Positions 47,153 through 55,763 of a stretch of 64,000 bases of DNA are shown here, in pieces (within the stretch, counting starts at the first letter, position 1; each line of letters starts with the position of its first letter). Under the pieces are notes generated by a model. That model had not been told where the DNA came from. It saw only the letters and a program-made list of their open reading frames with translations, and ran no database searches. The translations under genes and the position numbers were made by a program. This stretch comes from Arthrobacter sp. D5-1. Its GTDB lineage: Bacteria > Actinomycetota > Actinomycetes > Actinomycetales > Micrococcaceae. Location: contig NZ_CP014571.1 in assembly GCF_017357425.1 (NCBI RefSeq), forward strand, positions 1,488,001 through 1,552,000. Direction: 5' to 3'.

Positions 47153-47698
47153 ATGGGGCAAGCGTTGCGTATCCAGGAAGATGCAGTCGTCGCAGAACAT
47201 GCGTCGGTGAAATACCGTTCGCGGGAAGTACCGGGTGATTGGTACGTCGACCCAGCGGATCCGGAAGCGGCAGACCGCTACAACCAGAATGTGCAGGACT
47301 CTTTGGAGGATCAGGCAACTGCCCTCCTGGCTGCACATGAGGCGCTGATCGGCGATTTGCCTGCAGGGCCGGAAGAAGACTTGGACGACCCTCCCATGGA
47401 GGTGCGTCGTCCGCTGGAAACTCCGGGGCAGCCCGTATGGATCGGCCTGCCGGGCCAAGGAGACTTCGATGACGAAGGTGAACTTGGCTGGCAGACTGAT
47501 GCACTGTGTGCTCAAACCGATCCGGAAGCTTTCTTCCCGGAAAAGGGTGGTTCCACCAGGGACGCCAAGAAAGTCTGCGGGGCGTGCAACGTCCGTTCGC
47601 AGTGCTTGGAATATGCCCTCGCCAATGATGAGCGGTTCGGTATTTGGGGCGGACTCTCCGAACGGGAGCGTCGTCGGCTAAGGAAGCGAGCGGTCTAA
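47153..47698 (+). CDS. whiB2: WhiB-family iron-sulfur regulator with long N-terminal extension
   Basis: 181 aa. The WhiB core is in the last 70 residues: Cys119, Cys142, Cys145 and Cys151 in the canonical C-x22-C-x2-C-x5-C spacing bind a 4Fe-4S cluster, followed by the turn motif GIWGGLSERERR and a basic end RRLRKRAV. The 110-residue N-terminal part is acidic and of unknown fold; most WhiB proteins total 80-130 aa. The start is supported by CAGGAGGG. The neighbourhood (glycosyltransferase, zincin-like, DUF3499) is that of actinobacterial WhiB2/WhmD, which controls septation and cell division; the symbol rests on this synteny. Confidence 0.9.
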   Translation: MGQALRIQEDAVVAEHASVKYRSREVPGDWYVDPADPEAADRYNQNVQDSLEDQATALLAAHEALIGDLPAGPEEDLDDPPMEVRRPLETPGQPVWIGLPGQGDFDDEGELGWQTDALCAQTDPEAFFPEKGGSTRDAKKVCGACNVRSQCLEYALANDERFGIWGGLSERERRRLRKRAV

Positions 47699-50600
47699 TT
47701 CTCAAGGAAGTTTACGTTACCGCCGTTGTGGTCTCCCACAACGGCGGCAACTATCTCCCCAGGACACTGGCGGCATTGTCGGACCAAACGCGTCCGGCAG
47801 ATGCCGCCATTGGCGTTGATACAGGTTCCACGGACAATTCGCTGGACATGCTTCGCGAAGCTTTCGGCCAAGGCAATGTCACAACCTTCCAGCAGGCGAA
47901 ATCCGGTTTTGGCGCAGCAGTTCAGGCAGGCCTCCACGAGCTGGCGCATGACCAGGATGCCACCGGCGATGACCGTGGAAACCGCGCCGGCTCTGTTGAC
48001 TGGATCTGGCTCCTTCACGACGACGCCGCTCCGGCACCCGACGCCTTGGCGGAACTTCTGCACGCCGTGGAACGGGCCCCATCGGTGACAGTGGCCGGTT
48101 GCAAGCAGCTCGGTTGGGACAATGAGCGGCACCTGGTGGACGTAGGACTCTCCACGAGCCGCTGGGCCGAACGCCTGACCCTGATCGATGCGGACGAAGT
48201 AGACCAGGGGCAATACGATGCCCGCACGGACACCTTCGCCGTGAATTCTGCCGGGATGCTGATCCGCCGCGACGTCTGGGAGTTGCTGCAGGGCTTTGAT
48301 CCTGCGCTGCCTGGCAGCGGCGACGACGTGGACTTCTGCTGGCGGAACTGGCTGGCCGGCAATCGCGTGGTGGTGGTTGCCAGCGCCAGGATGTTCCACG
48401 TGGAGCACCGTCCCCATGGGTTGGGCACCTCCTCAGCCGCGCGCAAAGCCCAAATTCATCTGCGGCTCAAGCACGCTCCCTGGTGGAAGGTTCCGTTCCA
48501 GGCCGCGGGAGCCCTGTTCGGTGCCATCGTTCGACTTATGCTGAGCATTCTGGTCAAGGAACCGGGATACGGCTTCTCGCAGTTCACGGCAACCGTTGCC
48601 GCCTTGGTTCGGCCGGTCGCCATTGCGCGGGGCCGCCGGGTTGCCGCAAGCACACGCCGGGTGCACCGTTCGGTGGTCCGCGGCCTGCAAACATCAACCC
48701 GTGAAGTCCGATCCAACAGGCGGTCTTTGCTGGAGGCGATCCGCCCCAGTGACGACCCGTCCGCAGTTTCGGACCTTCTGGCTCCCGAACCCAGCGGAGA
48801 TGCCGCTGACGACTTCGCATCCTTGGCAACGAACGAACGCGGTTGGGTGGGAACAGGCGCCGTCGCGGCGGCCCTGCTGGCCCTTGCCGCAGCGCTTGTT
48901 GGACTGCTTGGGCTGCTCCGCTCCGGCGTCGTGGCCGGTGGCGGCCTCATCCCGCTCTCTGCAACGCCTGGAGACATCTGGGCCAATGCCTCCACATGGT
49001 GGATCTCCCTCGGCGCAGGATTGCCGGGGCATGGGGATCCCTTTGGCTACGTGCTGTGGCTGCTGTCCCTCGTTGGCGGGGGAGACGGCAACTCGGCCAT
49101 GGCTTGGCTGCTCATCCTGGCCATGCCGCTGTCCGCTGTCGGCGCATGGTTCGCAGCGGGCGCTTTGACCACCAAGCGTCGTTTCAGGACTGTTGCCGCC
49201 CTGGCATGGTCTGCCGCCCCCGCCCTGCTGGTCGCGATCAATGAAGGCCGCGCAGGCGCCTTGGTTGCCCATGTGATGATGCCGCTGTTGCTGCTCGGGC
49301 TGCTTCGCGCCTCCGGATCTGCGATCGGCCACGTGAATTCACACCCCGTCTCTTCACTGAGCAGACGGCCTGCTCCGATCCTCGGAAAGCCGGGCATCAA
49401 CGGAACACCGTCCTGGACCGCTGCCGCGGCCGGCGGGCTGGTCATGGCCGTTGTGACTGCCTCGGCACCGTCGCTTTTGGGGCCGATCGTGGTTGCGGTG
49501 ATCCTTGCGGCCGTCATCCTCGGGCAGCGCGGAAAGACGCTGTGGTGGTCACTCCTGCCCACAGTTGCTTTGTTCGTGCCTTACGGAATTTCCGTGTTGG
49601 ACAGACCCCGTGCCCTGCTGGCTGATCCCGGAGTGCCGTTGACCTTCGAAGCCGCGCCGTTTTGGCAGCAATTGCTCGGACAGCCGTTGGCATTCGACCT
49701 CGACGGCGGCCTGACCGGGCTGTCGTTCTTCGGTCCGGGCGCCGTGCCCTGGGCTTTGCTGCTGGCGCTGTTGGTCAGTGCGCCTGTCCTGGTTCTGGCA
49801 GTGACGGCGCTGTTCCTGCCCGGCAAGCGGACGGCCGTGGCGAGGGTGTTCTGGGTGGCCGCCCTGGCCACCTTGGCGAGTGGCTGGCTGGTGGGGCATG
49901 TAGCCACCGGCGTCAACAACAACGTCATCGTTGGACCTTTCACCGGCCCGGCGGTGTCAGCGGCCGGCATGTTGCTGCTCGGTGCTGCGGTCATTGGCGC
50001 AGACAAGCTCTTCTCCGCGCCCCGCCGGACGACCGATTCCAGTGGCCCCAGGCTGCCCATGCGGCGCGTGGCTTCCGGGCTGGTCCTGACGCTCCTCGTG
50101 GCCGGGCCCCTCGCGGGGATGGCCGCATGGGCAGGTCAAAACGTCCTTCAGCGTTCGCCCGCGCCCGGGTTGTCGACATCAGCGAACGCGGCCGAACCGG
50201 CGTCGTCCCTGGGGGCTGAACGCCAGGTATGGCCGGTGGACTCCAGCACTTTGCCGGCCACCGCCGTCGATCGCGGACAGGGGCCGGAACGTACCCGCAC
50301 GCTGGTCATTACCAGCGGTGAGCAGGGCGCGTTTACGTCCTCGTTGATGCGCGGCGCCGGCACCACCCTGGACAGCCTGTCCACCATCGCGTCGGCCCGC
50401 ACCATCATCGGTGCACCGGGCCGCGAAGATATTGTGGACGACGACGCCGCCACTGCCTCGCTTCGGCGGGCAGTGGCCACCATTGTGGCCAGTAGTGGAG
50501 TGGACCCGCGCGCGGACCTGGAACAGTTGGGGGCCGGATTTGTGGTCCTGAAGGCTGCGGATAACGCAGCCCAGTTGACGGCGAGCAGGATCGACGCCGT

Positions 50601-51081
50601 CCCGGGCCTGGTTGCCGTTGGGCAGACCGACGCCGGATGGCTGTGGCGCGTCTCGCCCCGGAACCAGCCTGCCGCTACAGCTGCTGAAACCGCGCACCGC
50701 GTCAGGATCATTGATGCCGATGGCAAGACCATGGCCAATCTGCCCGCAGAGGAAGTGTCCGTGGACGCTGCCGTCCCTGCCGGTGGCGAGGGCCGCAAGC
50801 TTGTTCTTGCCGAACGATCCGATCCCGGCTGGACGGCCTCGATGGATGGAAAGCAGCTCAAGACTGCCACGTCCGGATGGTCACAGGCCTTTGAGCTCCC
50901 GGCCAACGGCGGGGAGTTGGAAGTCCGTTATACCAACCCCTGGGCTTTGTGGTTCGGCATAATGCAGGCCGTGGTGATCGGGCTGACGCTCCTGTTGGCA
51001 ATACCGATGCCCGCACGGCGCACCCGAACCGGCATGTCGAGGGATGAAGTCTCCCTCCGTAAGGAGTACAGCAGTGTCTGA
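47644..51081 (+). CDS. Giant membrane GT2 glycosyltransferase
   Basis: Up to 1145 aa. An N-terminal GT2 domain (VTAVVVSHNGGNYLPRTL, GVDTGSTDNS, WIWLLHDDAAPAPDALAELL, then GSGDDVDFCWR) occupies about 290 residues. About a dozen membrane helices follow (residues 400-820), then a large extracytoplasmic domain and a final helix near 1110-1130. It probably makes or extends a wall polysaccharide on a lipid carrier. The start is a problem: the GTG at 47728 would delete the first GT2 strand, and the TTG at 47644 given here overlaps whiB2 by 55 bp. Its last bases overlap the DUF5719 start. Confidence 0.85.
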   Translation: MGRTLRTGASSAKEASGLILKEVYVTAVVVSHNGGNYLPRTLAALSDQTRPADAAIGVDTGSTDNSLDMLREAFGQGNVTTFQQAKSGFGAAVQAGLHELAHDQDATGDDRGNRAGSVDWIWLLHDDAAPAPDALAELLHAVERAPSVTVAGCKQLGWDNERHLVDVGLSTSRWAERLTLIDADEVDQGQYDARTDTFAVNSAGMLIRRDVWELLQGFDPALPGSGDDVDFCWRNWLAGNRVVVVASARMFHVEHRPHGLGTSSAARKAQIHLRLKHAPWWKVPFQAAGALFGAIVRLMLSILVKEPGYGFSQFTATVAALVRPVAIARGRRVAASTRRVHRSVVRGLQTSTREVRSNRRSLLEAIRPSDDPSAVSDLLAPEPSGDAADDFASLATNERGWVGTGAVAAALLALAAALVGLLGLLRSGVVAGGGLIPLSATPGDIWANASTWWISLGAGLPGHGDPFGYVLWLLSLVGGGDGNSAMAWLLILAMPLSAVGAWFAAGALTTKRRFRTVAALAWSAAPALLVAINEGRAGALVAHVMMPLLLLGLLRASGSAIGHVNSHPVSSLSRRPAPILGKPGINGTPSWTAAAAGGLVMAVVTASAPSLLGPIVVAVILAAVILGQRGKTLWWSLLPTVALFVPYGISVLDRPRALLADPGVPLTFEAAPFWQQLLGQPLAFDLDGGLTGLSFFGPGAVPWALLLALLVSAPVLVLAVTALFLPGKRTAVARVFWVAALATLASGWLVGHVATGVNNNVIVGPFTGPAVSAAGMLLLGAAVIGADKLFSAPRRTTDSSGPRLPMRRVASGLVLTLLVAGPLAGMAAWAGQNVLQRSPAPGLSTSANAAEPASSLGAERQVWPVDSSTLPATAVDRGQGPERTRTLVITSGEQGAFTSSLMRGAGTTLDSLSTIASARTIIGAPGREDIVDDDAATASLRRAVATIVASSGVDPRADLEQLGAGFVVLKAADNAAQLTASRIDAVPGLVAVGQTDAGWLWRVSPRNQPAATAAETAHRVRIIDADGKTMANLPAEEVSVDAAVPAGGEGRKLVLAERSDPGWTASMDGKQLKTATSGWSQAFELPANGGELEVRYTNPWALWFGIMQAVVIGLTLLLAIPMPARRTRTGMSRDEVSLRKEYSSV

Positions 51082-52711
51082 GGACCAGAAGCAGCCTGTC
51101 GACGAAAAACCGTCGCGCAGTTCCAGCAAGGGCTCGCGAAGTTCCAACCGGGGCGTCGTCACGGGTGTCCTCTCCGCAGTGGCCATCCTGGCCGCCGGTG
51201 GTGGAGCTGTTGCGGCGACGTCGATGATGCCCGAACCATCGGGCGGGACCACCATGGACATCCGGCAAGCCGATGTTCCCGCAGGCCGCGCGTTGGGTGT
51301 GTGCCCGGAACCCGCGAGGCTGGTCAATGGAACGGTGGTGGGAACTGATGCAGACTTCAGCCCTGTCTCCACTACCGCCGTCAGCGCCCTCAACGCAGTG
51401 GTGCTGAGTAATCCGGCCGGTACGGTCCCTGGAAGCAAGGTGACGTCGCTGGAAGGTGACGCAGTTGCTGAGATCGCCAAAGCGCCGGCCAGTACTCCCA
51501 CGCCAACGGCCGGACCTCCAGTGTTGTCTGCCGGTGTGGCCTCGATTTCCCCGGTGACGGCTCCGGCCGTAGTGGGAGCGGATCCCTTGGGGAATGAGCA
51601 GGCCTCCCTTGCTGCCAATCTCAGCTACGCCGCCACTGATGGAGATCTTCGCGGCCTGGCGTCAGCCCAATGCCAATCGCCGGGAAACGACGCCTGGCTG
51701 CTGGGGGCCAACACGGCAGTGGGCCGTACGGCAGTCCTTAACCTGAGCAACGCTTCGGAGACTCCGGCCACGGTGAACCTGGACCTGTTTGGGGAGAAGG
51801 GCCAGATCCAGGCGCCGGGGGCACGCGGACTCCTGGTAGCTCCCGGAACCACCCGCTCGGTGAACCTCGCAGGCTTGGCCCCCAGCGAAAGCGAACTCGC
51901 CGTCCACGTTCGCAGCACGGGCGGCCCGGTAGCTGCGACCGTTCAGCAAAGTGTTTTGCGCGGCCTCGCTCCCGGCGGCGTCGAGTACCTTTCGCCGGGC
52001 TCAGGGGCATCGAGCCTGCAGGTCATGTCCGGCGTCGATATCCAGGATCCGGCGGCCACAAAGGCGCTCGCCACCAAGCCCGGCTTCGCCGACGCAGCAC
52101 CCGCCCTGCAGATCGCCGTTCCCGGCTCCACCGATGCCGTAGTGCAGGTCAGCCTGTACGGGGCCAACGGCGAACGCAAGATTCCAAGCGGCGGAGTGGT
52201 GACGGTCAAAGGCGGAACCGTAGCCACCATGAACCTGGAAGGCATCCCTGCCGGCACCTACACCGTCAGGGCAAGCTCAGACGTTGCCTTCGTGGCCTCG
52301 GCCCGGGTTACGCGGGGAGCCAAGGCGGAGGAAGCCACTGACTTCGCGTGGTCTCCCTCGTCGGCCCGTCTCGGCAGCCAGCACCTCGTAGCTATTCCAC
52401 GCAACGGGCAGCGGTACCTTAGTTTCGGTGTCCCCGAGGGGCGGGGCACGGTAACCTATGCCCCGGTCACCGCAGACGGCGCGGTGGGAAAATCCATAGA
52501 CGTTGACCTGTCCGGCGGCACCACCTCGTTGATCGAACTTCCCTCAAAGTCGGGCGATTCGGTGGTGGCGGGGTATGTAGTTTCTGCCTCCGGTGACCCC
52601 ATCTATGGCGCACTGGTCCTTGGCACGCAGGGCCGGCCGGACATCTCGGTAGCAGCCATCCAGGACGCAGCCGCGGGACTCGAAAAGGTCCCAGTGTCCG
52701 TAGGTTACTAG
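51074..52711 (+). CDS. DUF5719 family secreted/anchored protein
   Basis: 545 aa from the GTG at 51074 (AAGGAG 7 nt upstream), overlapping the glycosyltransferase stop. A Ser-rich basic start (KPSRSSSKGSRSSNRG) precedes one signal-anchor helix (about residues 30-48). The large exterior part is rich in Gly/Ala/Val and has several beta-repeat segments of the form AVLNLSNASETPATVNLDLFG, VNLAGLAPSESELAVHV and VQVSLYGANGERKIPSGGVV. This matches DUF5719, which follows the same giant GT2 gene in many actinobacteria. Translational coupling suggests a shared role in wall polysaccharide export or assembly. Confidence 0.82.
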   Translation: MSEDQKQPVDEKPSRSSSKGSRSSNRGVVTGVLSAVAILAAGGGAVAATSMMPEPSGGTTMDIRQADVPAGRALGVCPEPARLVNGTVVGTDADFSPVSTTAVSALNAVVLSNPAGTVPGSKVTSLEGDAVAEIAKAPASTPTPTAGPPVLSAGVASISPVTAPAVVGADPLGNEQASLAANLSYAATDGDLRGLASAQCQSPGNDAWLLGANTAVGRTAVLNLSNASETPATVNLDLFGEKGQIQAPGARGLLVAPGTTRSVNLAGLAPSESELAVHVRSTGGPVAATVQQSVLRGLAPGGVEYLSPGSGASSLQVMSGVDIQDPAATKALATKPGFADAAPALQIAVPGSTDAVVQVSLYGANGERKIPSGGVVTVKGGTVATMNLEGIPAGTYTVRASSDVAFVASARVTRGAKAEEATDFAWSPSSARLGSQHLVAIPRNGQRYLSFGVPEGRGTVTYAPVTADGAVGKSIDVDLSGGTTSLIELPSKSGDSVVAGYVVSASGDPIYGALVLGTQGRPDISVAAIQDAAAGLEKVPVSVGY

Positions 52712-52718
52712 CGGGGCG

Positions 52719-53237
52719 TTACTGATACCGGCGGCGGTATACGGGATCCAGCGTCTCCGGGGGCACGCCCAGCATTTCAGCGGTGTACTCCACCACGACG
52801 TCGTGCACCAGGTCCTGCAGTTCCTCGCGGGTGGTGCAGCCTTGTTCAACTACCCTGCGGTACACCGTGATCATGGGGGCTTCGCCGCGACCACCGGGCG
52901 TATATGAGCCCAGGGGAGCGGGGCTACCCATGGCAACAAGCTGTTCGAGGTTGGGCGGGATCTCGTCCACGGCAAAAAGGACGCCGTCAAGCTGCTTGCC
53001 CCACATGTCCTGAAGCCGCTCTGCGGAGTCCAGCACCATGTCATCGAAGCGCTCTGCGCGGGTACGGAAGCCGGGAAGGCTGGGGAGCATCAGCTCCCCG
53101 CGCAGTCCCCGCCCATGCCGGTTGCGTCGACGCCGCCGGAAACCGCGCACACCCGAACCGGCGTGTTGCTTTGCCTGATCGCCATCGGCGTCAGTCCACC
53201 GGATGGTGAATCCGGGAACATGTGGCTGTGACTGCAT
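52719..53237 (-). CDS. Zincin-like metallopeptidase family protein, degenerate motif
   Basis: 172 aa. The core FDDMVLDSAERLQDMWGKQL, VAVDEIPP-type segment (here FAVDEIPPNLEQL) and ITVYRRVVEQGCTTREELQD belong to the small zincin-like family that precedes DUF3499 in actinobacteria. Where active members have HExxH, this one reads HDVVVEYTAEMLG, so the catalytic Glu is missing and protease activity is doubtful. The N-terminus is basic (RRRRRNRHGRG). The ATG is 6 nt after TAAAGT. It is divergent from DUF3499. Confidence 0.84.
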   Translation of the reverse strand: MQSQPHVPGFTIRWTDADGDQAKQHAGSGVRGFRRRRRNRHGRGLRGELMLPSLPGFRTRAERFDDMVLDSAERLQDMWGKQLDGVLFAVDEIPPNLEQLVAMGSPAPLGSYTPGGRGEAPMITVYRRVVEQGCTTREELQDLVHDVVVEYTAEMLGVPPETLDPVYRRRYQ

Positions 53238-53243
53238 ATATCG

Positions 53244-53249
53244 ACTTTA
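53244..53249 (-). promoter_or_regulatory. -10 box TAAAGT, leaderless zincin-like gene promoter
   Basis: TAAAGT on the minus strand, 6 nt before the ATG at 53237. Confidence 0.5.
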
Positions 53250-53379
53250 GTCCCGAGGAACCGCCAGCGCGACATCATTGCCTGCAGCGCGCCGGAGTTG
53301 CTGATGAGCCACCGGTTCCAGGGAGCCACGGGCAGACAATGCGCAACTCTGTTGCAAGTTGGCGCTAATCTGGGATGTT

Positions 53380-53757
53380 GTGGGTGCTATTCGTCAATGT
53401 TCAAGATCAGCCTGCCGCCAGTCGGCGGTGGCCACTTTGACGTACGTGTACGCCGAGTCGACCGCCGTCCTTGGTCCTTTGGCCACGTATGCCGAACCGC
53501 ACGCCTATGATCTTTGCTCACAGCACGCAGAGAGCCTGACGGTGCCGCGTGGCTGGGAAGTCCTGCGCCTGGCGATGCCTGCCACGCCGCCTGAGCCTGG
53601 GCCCGACGACCTCCTGGCCCTGGCCAACGCCGTCCGCGAGGCGGCGTCAGCGGCTCCTGAAACTCCTGCCCGGCACAGCCACGGGCAGATGGAGCCGCCG
53701 GCAGCGGCCGAAGGAACCCGACGAGGCCACCTGCGCATCCTCCGCGAGCCGTCCTGA
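53380..53757 (+). CDS. DUF3499 family protein
   Basis: 125 aa from the GTG at 53380, with TAATCT (53366-53371) 8 nt upstream. A TTG at 53359 would lie before the -10. The highly conserved block IRQCSRSACRQSAVATLTYV, STAVLGPLATYAEPHAYDLC and SQHAESLTVPRGWEV identifies DUF3499; Cys and His residues in this block suggest zinc binding. The C-terminal half is low-complexity. Function unknown; part of the whiB2 neighbourhood. In many relatives a phosphomannomutase gene follows, but not here. Confidence 0.88.
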   Translation: MGAIRQCSRSACRQSAVATLTYVYAESTAVLGPLATYAEPHAYDLCSQHAESLTVPRGWEVLRLAMPATPPEPGPDDLLALANAVREAASAAPETPARHSHGQMEPPAAAEGTRRGHLRILREPS

Positions 53758-53901
53758 CCCGGTTCGCTCTGGGGTCCTGTGTCTGCTTCGGACGCAATTC
53801 GTCGCCCTGCTCCAAACAGGCTGATCCTGCGCGGTAGTCTGGAATCTGCAGATAACATCCGCCACCTGCGCCATGACGGCGCCACCCAGGGAGCATCATT
53901 C

Positions 53902-54120
53902 ATGCCAAAGGTCAGTCCTGAACTGTTGTCCATCCTGCGCTGCCCCGTGTCGGGTTCACCGCTGGTCCAGGAGGGTGAGGAACTGGTCTCCACCGCTGGA
54001 GACTCCACCGGGAAAAAGCTCCGCTACGCCATCGAGGACGGCATCCCGCTGCTCTTGCCGCCGGAGCTCCTCGCCGCGGCCCATGCAGCCACCTCCGGCC
54101 AGCACGATTCCAAGGCTTAA
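53902..54120 (+). CDS. Trm112-like small protein
   Basis: 72 aa from the ATG at 53902 with GGGAG upstream. The pattern LLSILRCPVSGSPLVQEGEE, later YAIEDGIPLLLP, is that of Trm112-like proteins. The usual CPxC zinc knuckle is reduced to CPVS, so the metal site is probably lost. Eukaryotic Trm112 activates methyltransferases; the bacterial role is not established. It lies 45 bp before sahH, an enzyme that removes the methyltransferase by-product S-adenosylhomocysteine. Confidence 0.84.
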   Translation: MPKVSPELLSILRCPVSGSPLVQEGEELVSTAGDSTGKKLRYAIEDGIPLLLPPELLAAAHAATSGQHDSKA

Positions 54121-54165
54121 CCCACACTTCTTCACCCATTCCGCACGGTACCCCTAAGGACTTCC

Positions 54166-55644
54166 ATGACTTTCGACTTCAAAGTGGCTGACATCACCCT
54201 TGCGGAGGCTGGCCGCCACCAGATCCGCCTTGCCGAGCACGAGATGCCGGGCCTGATGTCCCTCCGCGCCGAATTCGGTGCTTCCCAGCCGCTCAAGGGG
54301 GCCCGGATTGCCGGCTCCCTGCACATGACCGTCCAGACGGCGGTCCTCATCGAGACCCTCACGGCCCTGGGCGCTGAGGTCCGTTGGGCTTCCTGCAACA
54401 TCTTCTCCACCCAGGACGAAGCCGCTGCCGCCGTCGTGGTCGGTAAGGGAACCCCGGAAGATCCGCAGGGTGTTCCGGTCTTTGCCTGGAAGGGCGAGAC
54501 GCTGGAGGAATACTGGTGGACTGCCGAGCAGATCCTCACTTGGCCCGGCGCCGACACCAACCCGGAGTTGGGCCCCAACATGATTCTCGACGACGGCGGC
54601 GACGCCACGCTGCTGCTGCACAAGGGCGTGGATTTCGAGGCCGCCGGAGCCGTTCCCACCGCCACCGAGGAGGACCCGGAAGAATACGTCCTCATCCTGG
54701 ACCTCCTCCGCAGGACCCTGGCAGCTGATCCGCAGAAGTGGACCCGTCTTGCTGCACGCATCGAGGGTGTCACGGAAGAAACCACCACAGGCGTCCACCG
54801 CCTGTACCAGCTCGCCGAGCAGGGCAAGCTGCTGTTCCCGGCCATCAATGTCAACGACTCCGTCACCAAGAGCAAGTTCGACAACAAATACGGCATCCGC
54901 CACTCCCTTCCTGACGGCATCAACCGTGCTACCGACGTCCTCATGGGCGGCAAAGTAGCTGTCGTCTGCGGCTATGGCGACGTCGGCAAGGGCGCTGCAG
55001 AGGCACTGCGTGGCCAGGGTTCGCGCGTCATCGTGACCGAAATCGATCCCATTTGCGCCTTGCAGGCTGCCATGGATGGGTACCAGGTTGCGAAGCTGGA
55101 GACGGTCCTGGCCCAGGGTGACATCTTCATCACCACTACCGGCAACAAAGACGTCATCATGGCAGAGCACATGCTGGGCATGAAGAACAAGGCCATCGTT
55201 GGCAACATCGGCCACTTTGACAATGAGATCGACATCGCCGGGCTGGCGAAGATCCCGGGTGTCAGGAAAGTGGAGATCAAGCCCCAGGTCCACGAATGGG
55301 TGTTCGAAGAAGGTACGGATTCCGAGCGGTCCATCATCGTGCTGTCCGAGGGCCGCCTCCTCAACCTGGGCAACGCCACGGGACACCCGTCGTTCGTGAT
55401 GAGCAACTCCTTCGCCAACCAGACCATCGCGCAGATTGAGCTCTGGACCAAGAAGGACCAGCCCGCCGGAGAACGCGAGTATGGGAAGCAGGTTTACGTG
55501 CTTCCGAAGATCCTGGACGAGAAGGTAGCGCGGCTCCACCTGGACGCCTTGGGTGTCGAGCTGACCGAACTCAGCAAGGACCAGGCCGAATACCTGGACC
55601 TGGACGTTGCTGGTCCTTACAAGCCGGAGCACTACCGCTACTAA
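54166..55644 (+). CDS. sahH: Adenosylhomocysteinase
   Basis: 492 aa. NAD+-binding motif [20 protein letters not shown] near residue 265, the substrate region [20 protein letters not shown] with the catalytic Lys/Asp, and the C-terminal [17 protein letters not shown] that completes the neighbouring NAD site. It hydrolyses S-adenosylhomocysteine to adenosine and homocysteine, closing the methyl cycle. The length includes the roughly 40-residue insertion common in bacterial enzymes. Ended by a strong hairpin. Confidence 0.96.
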   Translation: MTFDFKVADITLAEAGRHQIRLAEHEMPGLMSLRAEFGASQPLKGARIAGSLHMTVQTAVLIETLTALGAEVRWASCNIFSTQDEAAAAVVVGKGTPEDPQGVPVFAWKGETLEEYWWTAEQILTWPGADTNPELGPNMILDDGGDATLLLHKGVDFEAAGAVPTATEEDPEEYVLILDLLRRTLAADPQKWTRLAARIEGVTEETTTGVHRLYQLAEQGKLLFPAINVNDSVTKSKFDNKYGIRHSLPDGINRATDVLMGGKVAVVCGYGDVGKGAAEALRGQGSRVIVTEIDPICALQAAMDGYQVAKLETVLAQGDIFITTTGNKDVIMAEHMLGMKNKAIVGNIGHFDNEIDIAGLAKIPGVRKVEIKPQVHEWVFEEGTDSERSIIVLSEGRLLNLGNATGHPSFVMSNSFANQTIAQIELWTKKDQPAGEREYGKQVYVLPKILDEKVARLHLDALGVELTELSKDQAEYLDLDVAGPYKPEHYRY

Positions 55645-55673
55645 AGCGGGCCAGCACTACCCAAATCGATGGC

Positions 55674-55710
55674 GAAAGGCCGGACACGCGAGCAGCGTGG
55701 CCGGCCTTTC
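55674..55710 (+). terminator. Terminator after sahH
   Basis: Inverted repeat GAAAGGCCGG-A-CACGC / GCGTGGCCGGCCTTTC with a 5-nt loop, 30 nt after the stop. Confidence 0.85.
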
Positions 55711-55763
55711 GGCTAGGATTGGGTGTTCAGTATTGCTTGCCGGGGGACAGGAAGACGGAAAAC

